Counted from the stretch's first letter, positions 35,514 through 44,186 are shown. The stretch: DNA of 64,000 nt from Novosphingobium rosa NBRC 15208 (GCF_001598555.1 NZ_BCZE01000035.1:28893-92892), one strand, 5' to 3'. Made by a program: numbers and translations. The notes: a model not told the origin generated them from the sequence alone.

Positions 35514-38096
35514 ATGGGTTTGTTGCGTCAAGCGGTCCTCGCCGCCTCACTGTCCACCAGCACGATTGCCTTCGTTCTTCATGCCGCACCAGCAGCCGCG
35601 CAGACGGCGGGCACGCATAGCTATCACCTGCCACCGCAGCCGTTGACCGCGACGTTGCGCGATATTGCCAAGGCTTCGGGTACGGCGATCGGGGGGAGGG
35701 CTGAACTACTGGCCAACCGTCAGGCGCCACCGCTTGACGGAGATTTCACCCCGCAGGCTGCTGTCGCGGCGGCGCTGGCCGGAAGCGGGCTTCGCCTGCG
35801 CGTGATCGAGAGTGGATTTGTCATCGAGTCCGACGATAGCCAAGGCGGGAGAAGCGCGCCATCGGGGGAGGTCGCTCCGGACATCCTTGTGACCGGAAGC
35901 CTGATCCGGGGCGCACCGATTGCTTCGCCGACCATCGTGATCGACCGGCTCGCTATGCGGGACAGCGGGGCCACCAGCCTCGGCGACGTGATGCGCAACC
36001 TGCCGCAAAGTTTCGGGGGCGGGCAGAATCCGGGCATTGGGAACAATGTGCCGACCGCAGGCGGCATCAATGTCGGCAGCGCTTCGACGATCAATCTGCG
36101 CGGCCTTGGCAGCGATGCCACGCTCACCCTGCTCGACGGGCATCGCCTTGCCTATAACGGATCACGGCAGGGAATCGACCTGTCGGCCATCCCCTTCGGC
36201 ATGGTCGAAAAGGTCGATGTCGTCGCCGATGGCGCCTCTGCGCTCTACGGATCGGACGCCGTCGCCGGTGTTGCGAACATCGTGCTGCGCCATGATCTTC
36301 AGGGGCTGGAGACATCGGCCAACATCGGCGGCGCCACCGACGGTGGGGATTTTCAGCAGCAATATGGTGTGGTCGCCGGGCACCGCTGGAAGAGCGGGGG
36401 CCTGGTCGCGGCCTATGAATATGCCAGCAACACCAACATCATGTCGAATGACCGCAGCTTTGCCGCGGTTCGCCCGGGTGTGGCCCTCTATCCTGCCTTG
36501 CACCATCATGCTGTTGCCCTGACGGGTCATCAGGCACTAACCGACAATCTGACGTTCGATGTGGATGCCATTTTCAACAAACGCTGGAGTCTGGGCGGCT
36601 GGGCTTCGAATTTTGCCGGCGATCGAAGTGTCAGCCACATCGATCAGGCTACGACCAGCCGCTCGGTTGCGGTTGCGCCATCGCTCAAGCTTGATCTGCC
36701 CGCCGGCTGGCGCCTGCAACTTTCCGGTGTCTACGGGACAGAAACCGTTCATCTGGAAAACCGATATTATACTGGGCCCTCGCTCACCACGGCCTTGCAG
36801 GTTTGTTATTGCAACAGCGGCGCTTCTGGCGAACTGACCGCAGATGGCCGGCTCCTGACTCTCCCCGCCGGGCCTGTGAAGCTCGCGCTGGGACTTGGCT
36901 ATCGCTACAACCAGTTCCAGCAGCTCCGTGTGGGCAGCACCAGCAACATCATCGCCTCACAGGATAGCCGCTACGCCTATGGCGAAATCAGTGTGCCGGT
37001 GATCGCCCCCGAGCAGGGCGTCACTGCCATCAGTCGGCTCAATCTGAGCGGCGCACTGCGGTATGAGCGATATCCAGGTGTCGCCTCGGTCGCCACCCCG
37101 AAACTCGGCCTGATCTATGCCCCGTTTCCCGACCTTGTCGTGAAGGGCAGTTGGGGACGCTCCTTCCGGGCGCCCACGCTCTATCAGCAATATCAGATCA
37201 GCGGCACTTCGGCCATTTACGCATCGGGCGCTGGCGGAAGCGGCTATCCATCGACGGCAACAGCGTTGCTGCTGACAGGTGGCAATCCCGCGCTCAAGCC
37301 AGAGCGCGCTGAAACCTGGACGGCAACCCTTGACTACAGCCCGCATCAGATCGCGGGTCTGAACCTCCAGGCGAGCTATTTCTCGACCATCTACCGCGAT
37401 CGCATCGTGGTGCCGATCACCTACACCAGCCAATCGCTGAGCAATCCGATCTATGCTCGCTATGTCACGCTTTCACCATCTTCGACAGCGGTCGCCAATG
37501 CCCTCAACACACCCAATTTCATCCCTCTGTCCGGCAACAGCACATATAACCCCTCGAGCGCCGTAGCCATTATCGACAACAGCAGTGTCAACGCCGGGCG
37601 GCAGGTGATCCATGGCGTCGATCTGCTGCTCAACTACAGAACGAAATTGCCCGGCGGGAAGGGCGAGATCGGGTTGAATGGCGACCTTGCCTATCTCACC
37701 AGCAGCCAGGTGCTTGTGCCTGGGGCGGCCACAACTCAGCTCGCGGGAACCATGTTCAATCCGCCTCACTGGCGGGGGCGCGGGAGCATGAGCTGGAAGC
37801 TGGGGGGCCTCATGCTCAGCGCAACGACCAGCTATATCGGCGGCGTCAGCGATATTCGCTATGCAGTGCCGATTGCCGTGGGAGGCATGGTCACTCAGGA
37901 TTTCACCGCGCGCTACAATATCGGTGATCGCAAGGGCGCGCTTCATGGGGTGGCGCTCAGCCTCACCGCTCAAAACATCTTCAACGACAAGCCGACGACC
38001 ATCGTGACGACGAATTATGGCGATGCGGCCTATGACAGCACGAATTACTCGCCTGTCGGACGTTACATCGGCGTGGGAGTGACCAAGTCATGGTAG
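35514..38096 (+). CDS. TonB-dependent receptor with STN signalling domain (lasso peptide receptor candidate)
   Basis: 860 residues. Signal peptide 1-30, STN domain at about 38-105 (LPPQPLTATLRDIAKASGTAI, then LAGSGLRLRVIESGFVIE), TonB box/plug from about 125 (DILVTGSLIRGAPIASP, DVMRNLPQSFGGGQNPG), then a 22-strand barrel ending with a C-terminal Trp (GVGVTKSW). The STN domain is what contacts FecR. In known sphingomonad and Caulobacteraceae lasso loci the equivalent receptor imports the lasso peptide. The stop overlaps the isopeptidase start (ATGGTAG), which strengthens that reading. Confidence 0.9.
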   Translation: MGLLRQAVLAASLSTSTIAFVLHAAPAAAQTAGTHSYHLPPQPLTATLRDIAKASGTAIGGRAELLANRQAPPLDGDFTPQAAVAAALAGSGLRLRVIESGFVIESDDSQGGRSAPSGEVAPDILVTGSLIRGAPIASPTIVIDRLAMRDSGATSLGDVMRNLPQSFGGGQNPGIGNNVPTAGGINVGSASTINLRGLGSDATLTLLDGHRLAYNGSRQGIDLSAIPFGMVEKVDVVADGASALYGSDAVAGVANIVLRHDLQGLETSANIGGATDGGDFQQQYGVVAGHRWKSGGLVAAYEYASNTNIMSNDRSFAAVRPGVALYPALHHHAVALTGHQALTDNLTFDVDAIFNKRWSLGGWASNFAGDRSVSHIDQATTSRSVAVAPSLKLDLPAGWRLQLSGVYGTETVHLENRYYTGPSLTTALQVCYCNSGASGELTADGRLLTLPAGPVKLALGLGYRYNQFQQLRVGSTSNIIASQDSRYAYGEISVPVIAPEQGVTAISRLNLSGALRYERYPGVASVATPKLGLIYAPFPDLVVKGSWGRSFRAPTLYQQYQISGTSAIYASGAGGSGYPSTATALLLTGGNPALKPERAETWTATLDYSPHQIAGLNLQASYFSTIYRDRIVVPITYTSQSLSNPIYARYVTLSPSSTAVANALNTPNFIPLSGNSTYNPSSAVAIIDNSSVNAGRQVIHGVDLLLNYRTKLPGGKGEIGLNGDLAYLTSSQVLVPGAATTQLAGTMFNPPHWRGRGSMSWKLGGLMLSATTSYIGGVSDIRYAVPIAVGGMVTQDFTARYNIGDRKGALHGVALSLTAQNIFNDKPTTIVTTNYGDAAYDSTNYSPVGRYIGVGVTKSW

Positions 38097-40222
38097 GACA
38101 TGTCCGCCGCAGTGCCCGCGTGGCCGTCCTTCGCACGACCTTTCCGCTCATGTGCCTGGTGGGCGGCGCGCAAACCTCGCACGCCAACTGCGCCGATCTG
38201 CTGCCAGGGCCGGCCAGCGGGCAGCAAGCCGCGCGGCTCGTTACGAGCGACGATGTGTTGCGGCTGCGTGACATTGGATCGCCGGACTGGTCCTATAAGA
38301 ATCCGGGCCCCCTGGCACTGTCACCGGATGGGAAACACATCGCCTTCTCTCTCAATCGGCTTGATCCTGCCACCAACAGTGCTTGTCGGGCGATGGTGGT
38401 GATCAATCGTGAGGGCCCTCCCGATCCCCGCATCCTCGACCAGGGTGGCGAACAGATTCTGGTCGAGGTTGGCCTTCGCGGCGCAACATTCACCCTTGGG
38501 GAGGCCGCGACAGTTTCACCGGTCTGGTCGCCCGACGGCCGGTGGGTCGCTTATCGCCGACGCGATCACGGTATAACCCAGGCATGGCGCGCCCGAAGTG
38601 ACGGCGGGGGCGCGATGCCGGTGACGAGGTCTCCAATCGATATTGATGCCGTAAGCTGGAGCGAGAACGGTCATGATATCATCTACGCCGCCCGGCCGGC
38701 CAGGATCGAGGCTGCCAAAGCGATCGACAAGGAGGGGGAGATCGGCTGGCATTATGATGCCCGTATTTCGCCGCAAATCGGTGCCAGGCCGCTTATTCCG
38801 TCGCCCTTGCCCGATGAGGCCTACCGCATCGATCCGGACACCGGATTGATTGAGGCTGCCAGCGCCGCCGAAAAAATCCGCGTGACGAGGGTCTCTGGAG
38901 GACTGCCGGCCATTGCTCTCGCGGATGGTCGCAAGGCGTGGACCGAGCACGCCACCGACAATCCGGTCAGCCCGCTCAAGCTGCTGGCCAGTCTGGCTGA
39001 CGGGAAGACGGTATCGTGCAGTTCTGTAGACTGTAACGGCGCCGTCGCAGACCTTTGGTGGGATCGGGACGGACAATCGCTGCTCATTCTCAAGCGTGAG
39101 GGGTGGCGCAACGGCGAGACAGGGCTGTTTCGCTGGCGCATAGGAGCCAAAGCGCCGCAGCGTATCCTGCACTCGGCGGACCAGTTCAATGCTTGCCTCC
39201 CTGCGGCGGGCAGCCTCATCTGCGCTGTCGAAAATTCGGTGATGCCGCGCCGTATTGTCTCGATCGACCTTCACAGCGGGAAGCAACGGCTGATTTTCGA
39301 TCCCAACCCTGAGTTTCAGACCATCCGGCTGGGCCATGTCGAGCGTTTGAAATGGGTCAACGGCATTGGCATGCCGGCCTATGGCGATCTGGTCCTGCCG
39401 CCTGATTACAAGCCCGGAACCCGCTTGCCCATGGTGATCACGCAATATCGCAGCCGCGGATTTTTGCGAGGCGGAACCGGCGACGAATATCCCATCCATG
39501 CCTTTGCGGCGCGGGGCTTTGCGGTCCTCAGCCTCGATGGCCTGGATCCGTTCGGCGCGAATTCACCCGACATCCATAATTGGGAACAGTTGAGCGCGGC
39601 CGGCATCAAGGACTGGTCCGAGCGCAAGAGCCTGCACTCATCCATGATGACCGGGGTACGCATGGTAATCGATCGCGGCATCGCTGATCCCAGGAGGATC
39701 GGCATCACGGGCCTGAGCGATGGGGCAACGCAAACGCGCTATGCGCTGGTCAATTCACGCCTGTTCGCGGCGGCGGCAATCAGCAGTTGCTGCACCGATA
39801 CGCGAGCGATGATGATTGCAGGAGGCATCGGCTTTGCCGATGAGATGCACAAGCTGGGCTATCCTCGATCAATCACCGAACCCATCGATTTCTGGGCGCC
39901 AATTTCGATGACACTCGCCGCACGGAGGATGGACCGACCCATCTTGATGCAATTGGCGGATGAGGAACTCAATCTCGGCCTCGAAACGTTCACCGCGCTT
40001 CGGGAAGCTGGGCAGCCGGTCGATATGTATGTCTTCCCCGGCGAACATCACATCAAATGGCAGCCCATCCACAAGCAGGCCGTCTACAATCGAAATCTCG
40101 ACTGGTTCAGTTTCTGGCTTCAGGGGAAGGTCGATCCCGATCCGGTCAAGGCAGAGCAATACCGACGCTGGCAGGACATGCGCCGCAAGCTTGAAGAGAA
40201 GGCGACCGTTTCGAACCCTTAG
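38090..40222 (+). CDS. Lasso peptide isopeptidase (S9 prolyl-oligopeptidase type)
   Basis: 710 residues. A signal-like N-terminus with SHANC (possible export to the periplasm) is followed by a beta-propeller (repeated SPDGRWVAY-like segments) and a C-terminal alpha/beta hydrolase: nucleophile S543 in TGLSDGATQ, D624 in LADEELN, H653/H654 in FPGEHHIKW. Homologues such as AtxE2 of Asticcacaulis excentricus cleave the isopeptide bond of lasso peptides and open the ring. It overlaps the receptor gene by 7 bases and its 3' end overlaps the convergent cyclase gene by 4 bases. Identification rests on context plus S9 features. Confidence 0.88.
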   Translation: MVGHVRRSARVAVLRTTFPLMCLVGGAQTSHANCADLLPGPASGQQAARLVTSDDVLRLRDIGSPDWSYKNPGPLALSPDGKHIAFSLNRLDPATNSACRAMVVINREGPPDPRILDQGGEQILVEVGLRGATFTLGEAATVSPVWSPDGRWVAYRRRDHGITQAWRARSDGGGAMPVTRSPIDIDAVSWSENGHDIIYAARPARIEAAKAIDKEGEIGWHYDARISPQIGARPLIPSPLPDEAYRIDPDTGLIEAASAAEKIRVTRVSGGLPAIALADGRKAWTEHATDNPVSPLKLLASLADGKTVSCSSVDCNGAVADLWWDRDGQSLLILKREGWRNGETGLFRWRIGAKAPQRILHSADQFNACLPAAGSLICAVENSVMPRRIVSIDLHSGKQRLIFDPNPEFQTIRLGHVERLKWVNGIGMPAYGDLVLPPDYKPGTRLPMVITQYRSRGFLRGGTGDEYPIHAFAARGFAVLSLDGLDPFGANSPDIHNWEQLSAAGIKDWSERKSLHSSMMTGVRMVIDRGIADPRRIGITGLSDGATQTRYALVNSRLFAAAAISSCCTDTRAMMIAGGIGFADEMHKLGYPRSITEPIDFWAPISMTLAARRMDRPILMQLADEELNLGLETFTALREAGQPVDMYVFPGEHHIKWQPIHKQAVYNRNLDWFSFWLQGKVDPDPVKAEQYRRWQDMRRKLEEKATVSNP

Positions 40223-41988
40223 TCTGCCTCGCGCGTCGCCCAGCTCCGGGCCCAGCTTTCGACATCGACAATCTCCAGAATCCGCTCAAAGCCGGGACCT
40301 TTGAGCGGGCTTTGCTGATCGATGAGTGCCAGGGTGGCCGGCAGATCGATCAGGCCTCGGCGGCCCAGTTCTCCCTGTTCAACCAGCGCGCGGATGGCCG
40401 GGCGGTGATAATCGAAGATTTCCGCGACAAAGCTGTTGGGCGCGGCCTTCGACCGTCGAAGCAGCACATTCTCGGGCAGGCTCCCGGCAAAAGCGCGCCG
40501 GGCGATCATGCGATTGTGACCGCGCTCCAGCCAATACCAGCTTGGGACCCGCAGGCAGGCTTCGACGAGCGGCTGGCTGAGCAGCGGGGCGATGACCGGC
40601 AGTGCGCTGCGCGGATCCAGACTTTCGACGTAGCTCTGCGCGAAGGTCGTCATGCGGACATGCATGGCCTTGCCCGGCAACATGCCCGGAGGTATCGTCA
40701 TCCATGGGTGACCAGGCCGTCGCGCCGCCTGCTCGCGGACATCGCTTGAAAGCAGATCGAGTTCGGGGACCAGACGATAGGCAGGTTTCCCGAGCCAGGC
40801 CCGCTGGATGCCATCGACAAGCACGGACCAGATACTGGCCTGTGCGAGTTGGCTCATATCGTGGGCTGTCTGCAAGATCGCGCGCCCGATACCAGTCGCC
40901 AGCAGCCGGTCTGCAACCGGGGCGCCCGATTGCAAGGAACAGAAGATGCCATCGCCCCCGCCACCGTTGAAGATCGCCGTGGCGCCATGGGCCGCTGCGG
41001 CTTCCGAGACGAGCCTGTTGGATTCTTGCAGAAATCCTCGAACGCTTGGCCGGGGCAGCCCGGCGGCACCGCTGCGGTTTATATCTATTCCCGCCACCTC
41101 GCGCAGGCCGAGCGTCAGAGGGATGTCCAGCGTCTCACAAACCTGTGCTGCATAGCGAACCTCGTCGCCGCCCGGATCCTGAGTGACGAGATTGAGAGCG
41201 GCGAGGCGAATGGAGGTGCCTTTCAGGCCGGTTGCCACCAGGGAGGAATCAAGTCCGCCTGACAGCATCACAACCCCAGCCTCGAACTGAGCTGCGCGCG
41301 ACGCGATACAATCGAGCGTGGCCTGCCGCACCTGAGCTTCGGCTTCTCCTGGCGTGGTGAGCTGCTGGTCGGCGCTTGCAAAGCGCCAGGGCGACCACAG
41401 TTCCTCTTCCCGGCTGCCGGCGTCCTTGATCGCCAATCTTTTGCCGCCTTGAAGCTCGCGCAGACCGATGAGGCAGGTATCCGGCTCCGAGACATAGCGC
41501 CAGGCGAGGTGGCGCACGACCTGTTCCCAGTCCACCTGAGGTCGATACCCCCCGGGATTTCGAAGGAGATCGACATCCGAGGCCAGGATCGTCGCATCCC
41601 CGACGTCGGTGTAGAGACAGGGCAAGTCCCCCAGGGGCGCGCGGATCGCATCGAGCGTGGTTCCGTCCCGATTTGGCAGGAGCGCGATATAAGGCCCCCA
41701 AAAAAGGTCCGTCAGATATTCCCCTCGGCTGGCGAGGATACGGTGCTGTTCCCGATCGGTCAGGCTGGCGATTGCTCCTCCACCATCCCGTTTGAAGAGT
41801 GATCCAACGATCACCCCATGGGCACCGCAACGAAGGAGAGGGGGGCCGAGGGTTGCGATGGTGAGGCCGCCGAGCCGGATGACAGACACACCCGCTGCAG
41901 ATGTGCTGAGCCCTTGAGCGAAGCGTTCGATTGCATCATCCCTGCCTTGAGCGGCACGGGCGAGCCGGACGACATAGCGGGCCCGCAT
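40219..41988 (-). CDS. Lasso peptide cyclase (asparagine synthetase B-like, C protein)
   Basis: 589 residues. The N-terminal part is an Ntn-glutaminase-like fold with no catalytic Cys2 (the start is Met-Arg-Ala-Arg), so glutamine is not used. The C-terminal ATP-pyrophosphatase has the PP-loop SGGLDSS at 243-249. It adenylates the side chain of Asp/Glu 8 or 9 in the precursor and forms the ring amide with the N-terminal Gly. The start overlaps the stop of the B gene (ATGA), so both are coupled. Confidence 0.93.
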   Translation of the reverse strand: MRARYVVRLARAAQGRDDAIERFAQGLSTSAAGVSVIRLGGLTIATLGPPLLRCGAHGVIVGSLFKRDGGGAIASLTDREQHRILASRGEYLTDLFWGPYIALLPNRDGTTLDAIRAPLGDLPCLYTDVGDATILASDVDLLRNPGGYRPQVDWEQVVRHLAWRYVSEPDTCLIGLRELQGGKRLAIKDAGSREEELWSPWRFASADQQLTTPGEAEAQVRQATLDCIASRAAQFEAGVVMLSGGLDSSLVATGLKGTSIRLAALNLVTQDPGGDEVRYAAQVCETLDIPLTLGLREVAGIDINRSGAAGLPRPSVRGFLQESNRLVSEAAAAHGATAIFNGGGGDGIFCSLQSGAPVADRLLATGIGRAILQTAHDMSQLAQASIWSVLVDGIQRAWLGKPAYRLVPELDLLSSDVREQAARRPGHPWMTIPPGMLPGKAMHVRMTTFAQSYVESLDPRSALPVIAPLLSQPLVEACLRVPSWYWLERGHNRMIARRAFAGSLPENVLLRRSKAAPNSFVAEIFDYHRPAIRALVEQGELGRRGLIDLPATLALIDQQSPLKGPGFERILEIVDVESWARSWATREAD

Positions 41989-42656
41989 CAGACGACCAAA
42001 ATCGGGGTATAGTCGCGGACCATATCGATCCGGTCATTGACCAGCCATCGCCCCGACTGGACCCAGGCATGAGCGGCAAAGGGCCGGAGTTTGACCCCGA
42101 TCATCAAATCGGCAGGCAGATCACGGGCCGCAAGGTAGCGAGCCAATGCGATGGAGCGCGACAGGCATTTGTCATGCGAGCGCACAATCCGCGATGTGGC
42201 TTCAAAGGCTGCCGCGGCGGCCTGGATCGGCTCAAGATCCACCTGCCCGCTACGAGGCCAGGGGATTTTTCGCAGATCGAGTGCGCGTAGAATGGTGTGC
42301 AGGCGTTTATGCTGCAAGCTGAAACGGGCAAGGAAAATTGCCAAAAGGGCGCCGCAGATGGCGCCGCGCGACACCCGCAGGTCTTCGCTATCGAGCATGC
42401 TGAGCGATGCGTGCCGGCTAACGCGCAAAGGTGAGGGCAAGCTGTGGCCTGTTGTTTGCACCAGGGTGCCGGAGCGCATCATGGCATCCAGCGCCTTGAC
42501 GTCGTTCTCTTCGAGCGCCGTGCCCGCTATGACATTGCGAAAGGCATGTTCGGCGCCCGGCTGCAGACAGAAATAACGGTCGGTGACGACATCGAGGAAC
42601 AGGAGCCTGTCGCTGACCTCACAAAAGCTGATACCGGTACGAAGCTGAAACCCCAT
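41988..42656 (-). CDS. Lasso peptide B protein: fused RRE and leader protease
   Basis: 222 residues from the ATG at 42656, preceded by GGAGGAG. Residues 1-75 form a PqqD-like RiPP recognition element (GISFCEVSDRLLFLDVVTDRYFCLQPG) that binds the leader. Residues 120-222 form a transglutaminase-like cysteine protease with C164 (SHDKCLSRSIA), H196 (FAAHAWV) and D208 (LVNDRIDM). It removes the leader. Fusion of both parts in one protein is the usual proteobacterial form. It follows precursor gene A1 by 63 bases containing a hairpin. Confidence 0.92.
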   Translation of the reverse strand: MGFQLRTGISFCEVSDRLLFLDVVTDRYFCLQPGAEHAFRNVIAGTALEENDVKALDAMMRSGTLVQTTGHSLPSPLRVSRHASLSMLDSEDLRVSRGAICGALLAIFLARFSLQHKRLHTILRALDLRKIPWPRSGQVDLEPIQAAAAAFEATSRIVRSHDKCLSRSIALARYLAARDLPADLMIGVKLRPFAAHAWVQSGRWLVNDRIDMVRDYTPILVV

Positions 42657-42688
42657 GGCTTGTCTCCTCCTGCTGGTCTCGAAGGATT

Positions 42689-42713
42689 GGCGTGCTGAGA
42701 AGCCCCGCACGCC
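42689..42713 (-). promoter_or_regulatory. Hairpin between precursor A1 and the B gene
   Basis: GGCGTGC (42689-42695) pairs with GCACGCC (42707-42713). In lasso loci a hairpin between precursor and enzyme genes commonly keeps precursor mRNA more abundant; the position fits that role. No long T-tract follows. Confidence 0.45.
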
Positions 42714-42719
42714 GGGGGA

Positions 42720-42845
42720 TCAATCGTTCGAGAGACCGTCGCCGTTCAGATTGAGAATTTCCTCGGCGCCAGGCAGAGCGCCGCCCAAGGTGTTTGTGCT
42801 CACACGACCGAGATCGATCCATTCGGCTTTGCATTCGTTGTCCAT
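42720..42845 (-). CDS. Lasso peptide precursor A1
   Basis: 41 residues. Leader MDNECKAEWIDLGRVSTNTL (20) with the conserved penultimate Thr, then a 21-residue core starting GGALPGAEE (ring region, acidic at 8 and 9) with tail ILNLNGDGLSND. The layout matches known isopeptidase-type lasso precursors in sphingomonads. AGGA lies 9 bases upstream of the ATG. My calculated monoisotopic mass of the cyclised core is 2006.95 Da. Which of Glu8 or Glu9 closes the ring cannot be told from sequence; 8 is usual in close relatives. Confidence 0.88.
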   Translation of the reverse strand: MDNECKAEWIDLGRVSTNTLGGALPGAEEILNLNGDGLSND

Positions 42846-42893
42846 GATGCATTCCTGTGCTGGTGCGCGATGCAAGACGCGGCTTAAGGGGCG

Positions 42894-42911
42894 GTGGTGG
42901 CGTGCCACCAC
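42894..42911 (-). repeat. 8-bp perfect palindrome between precursors A2 and A1
   Basis: GTGGTGGC and GCCACCAC separated by 2 bases, in the 100-base spacer between two precursor genes. It could stabilise or process the mRNA; A1 has no obvious promoter of its own. Confidence 0.45.
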
Positions 42912-42945
42912 GAGGTCGCCCGCCACCGTTAGGCGCGTGCCGCGA

Positions 42946-43074
42946 TCAATCGTCGGCGAGGCCGACCTCCCTCTTGCCGAAGGTTTCGTCGGTTCCGGCC
43001 ATATCGCCACCCAGGGTTTCGGCAGAGGCGCTGCCGAGATCGATCAACTGATCCTGAACGATAGTCTTTTCCAT
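42946..43074 (-). CDS. Lasso peptide precursor A2
   Basis: 42 residues. Leader MEKTIVQDQLIDLGSASAET plus Leu (21), then a 21-residue core starting GGDMAGTDE (Asp8, Glu9) with tail TFGKREVGLADD. The LIDLGxASAETLGG junction is shared with A3, and the -2 Thr is conserved. GAGGAG is 7 bases upstream. Calculated monoisotopic mass of the cyclised core: 2121.93 Da. The Lys-Arg in the tail makes it the only trypsin-cleavable core of the three. Confidence 0.88.
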   Translation of the reverse strand: MEKTIVQDQLIDLGSASAETLGGDMAGTDETFGKREVGLADD

Positions 43075-43143
43075 GTTCCACTCCTCAACAGTTGCTGCAT
43101 GAATTTGCAGTCCTTGATGACTATTTGAGGAGATGACGTATGG

Positions 43144-43180
43144 AAAATTTATACGGAATATATTTCTATTTTATAATTTC
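43144..43180 (-). promoter_or_regulatory. Putative promoter/operator of precursor A2 (duplicated element, copy 1)
   Basis: A 37-bp AT-rich block matching the block at 43516-43552 at 33 of 37 positions by my alignment. It lies 69 bases before the A2 start, the same distance as copy 2 before A3. On the minus strand it contains TTCCGTATAAATTTT, with TATAAA as a possible -10. Confidence 0.6.
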
Positions 43181-43266
43181 GCACCTGAATTTGATTGATA
43201 TTTATTGGTGATTTTCTGGGGTTGTGCCTTTGATGCATGAGGTCGGCACATGTTGGCAATGGCGCG

Positions 43267-43302
43267 ACCAAAAGAAATGGCGCGCAGCGTGAGGCTGCGC
43301 GC
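43267..43302 (-). terminator. Rho-independent terminator after precursor A3
   Basis: A perfect 10-bp stem (43278-43287 with 43293-43302), loop of 5, followed on the minus strand by ATTTCTTTT. It lies 24 bases after the A3 stop, so A3 likely forms its own transcript, with read-through to A2 reduced. Confidence 0.7.
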
Positions 43303-43325
43303 CACTCTGTCACAGATGGGCCGGG

Positions 43326-43445
43326 TCAGTCGTTGGACAGACCAGCCTGCTCATGGCCGAGCACCTCGTCGCCAAGGGGGATGGAACCGCCCAGGGTTTC
43401 CGCGCTGGCGGTGCCGAGGTCGATCAGTTCGTCATACTGAGTCAT
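43326..43445 (-). CDS. Lasso peptide precursor A3
   Basis: 39 residues. Leader MTQYDELIDLGTASAETL (18), then a 21-residue core starting GGSIPLGDE (Asp8, Glu9) with tail VLGHEQAGLSND. The tail end GLSND is shared with A1. GAGGAG lies 7 bases before the ATG. Calculated monoisotopic mass of the cyclised core: 2045.97 Da. Position as first of three precursor genes, with its own promoter-like block and terminator, suggests strong separate expression. Confidence 0.88.
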   Translation of the reverse strand: MTQYDELIDLGTASAETLGGSIPLGDEVLGHEQAGLSND

Positions 43446-43515
43446 GATACACTCCTCTTCAAAAGCCGCAGTGATGTGCGGCGCATTGGAGTGTAAGGCG
43501 ATGGTATCGTGATAT

Positions 43516-43552
43516 AAAATTTATACGGAATCTATATCGGTTTTATAATTTC
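43516..43552 (-). promoter_or_regulatory. Putative promoter/operator of precursor A3 (duplicated element, copy 2)
   Basis: Second copy of the 37-bp AT-rich block, 70 bases upstream of the A3 start. It carries CCGATATA and CCGTATAA on the minus strand, which could be a pair of regulator half sites. It lies immediately downstream of the GntR gene end. Confidence 0.6.
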
Positions 43553-43574
43553 TGACGGTCCCCTCTTTGAAAAA

Positions 43575-44186
43575 TTACGTGACATGATAGAGGGCTGTGA
43601 GGATATTTGCGACGGCGCGGCGTCGGCGACGATGGTATTGTCCGATGGTGCGCTGAATGGCGCCGTGGTCATTTGCAGCAATGCCGGCAAGAAGGTCGGT
43701 CAGCTCCTCTTCGGTCTTGTCGATGACCTCGTGCTCGGCCATGCGGACCCGGTGCAATCTGGCGTTGAGCTGGACGATGGCCTTGCCATGTTCTGCATTT
43801 GTAGAGCGGCGGCCCATCCGGGCGAAGAGATTTTCGGTGCGCGTTGCAATGTCCACGCCGGTATCGCTGGGCAGGATCGCATCGCCCTCTCTCGGTCGGC
43901 GAGGCCAGTATCGCACCGCAAGGGCAAGAAGATGGCCGGACCACTCATAGCGATGCTGCAGGCTGCGTTCATCGAGGAATGGCAGGTTGAAGCCGCCGCT
44001 TGAGCGTGCCTCCACCATCCCTTCTCCGGTCAGCAGATGCAGCGCTTCGCGCACCGGTGTGGCGCTCGTCGAAAGCCTGTCGGCCAGCAGTGTCGGATCG
44101 AGCCGATCGCCGGGGCGCATGTCCGAACCGCGCAGCAGTTGCCGCAGCGCGCCGAGCACCCGATCTGTGGTGGCGCCGGCACTCAT
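43575..44186 (-). CDS. GntR family transcriptional regulator
   Basis: 203 residues. The N-terminal winged helix shows MRPGDRLDPTLLADRLSTSATPVREALHLLTGEGMVEARSSGG, the GntR pattern. The C-terminal part is helical and His/Arg-rich, like a degenerate FCD effector domain. Its start overlaps the stop of the PhyH gene (ATGA), so it is the last gene of the luxI-phyH-gntR run. It lies just upstream of the A3 precursor promoter block and may regulate it (inference). Confidence 0.88.
   Translation of the reverse strand: MSAGATTDRVLGALRQLLRGSDMRPGDRLDPTLLADRLSTSATPVREALHLLTGEGMVEARSSGGFNLPFLDERSLQHRYEWSGHLLALAVRYWPRRPREGDAILPSDTGVDIATRTENLFARMGRRSTNAEHGKAIVQLNARLHRVRMAEHEVIDKTEEELTDLLAGIAANDHGAIQRTIGQYHRRRRRAVANILTALYHVT

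Noticed and set aside
42720..43010. 96-codon reading of precursor A1
   Set aside because: Only the last 41 codons carry a ribosome binding site, leader motif and core; the upstream part overlaps precursor A2 on the same strand.
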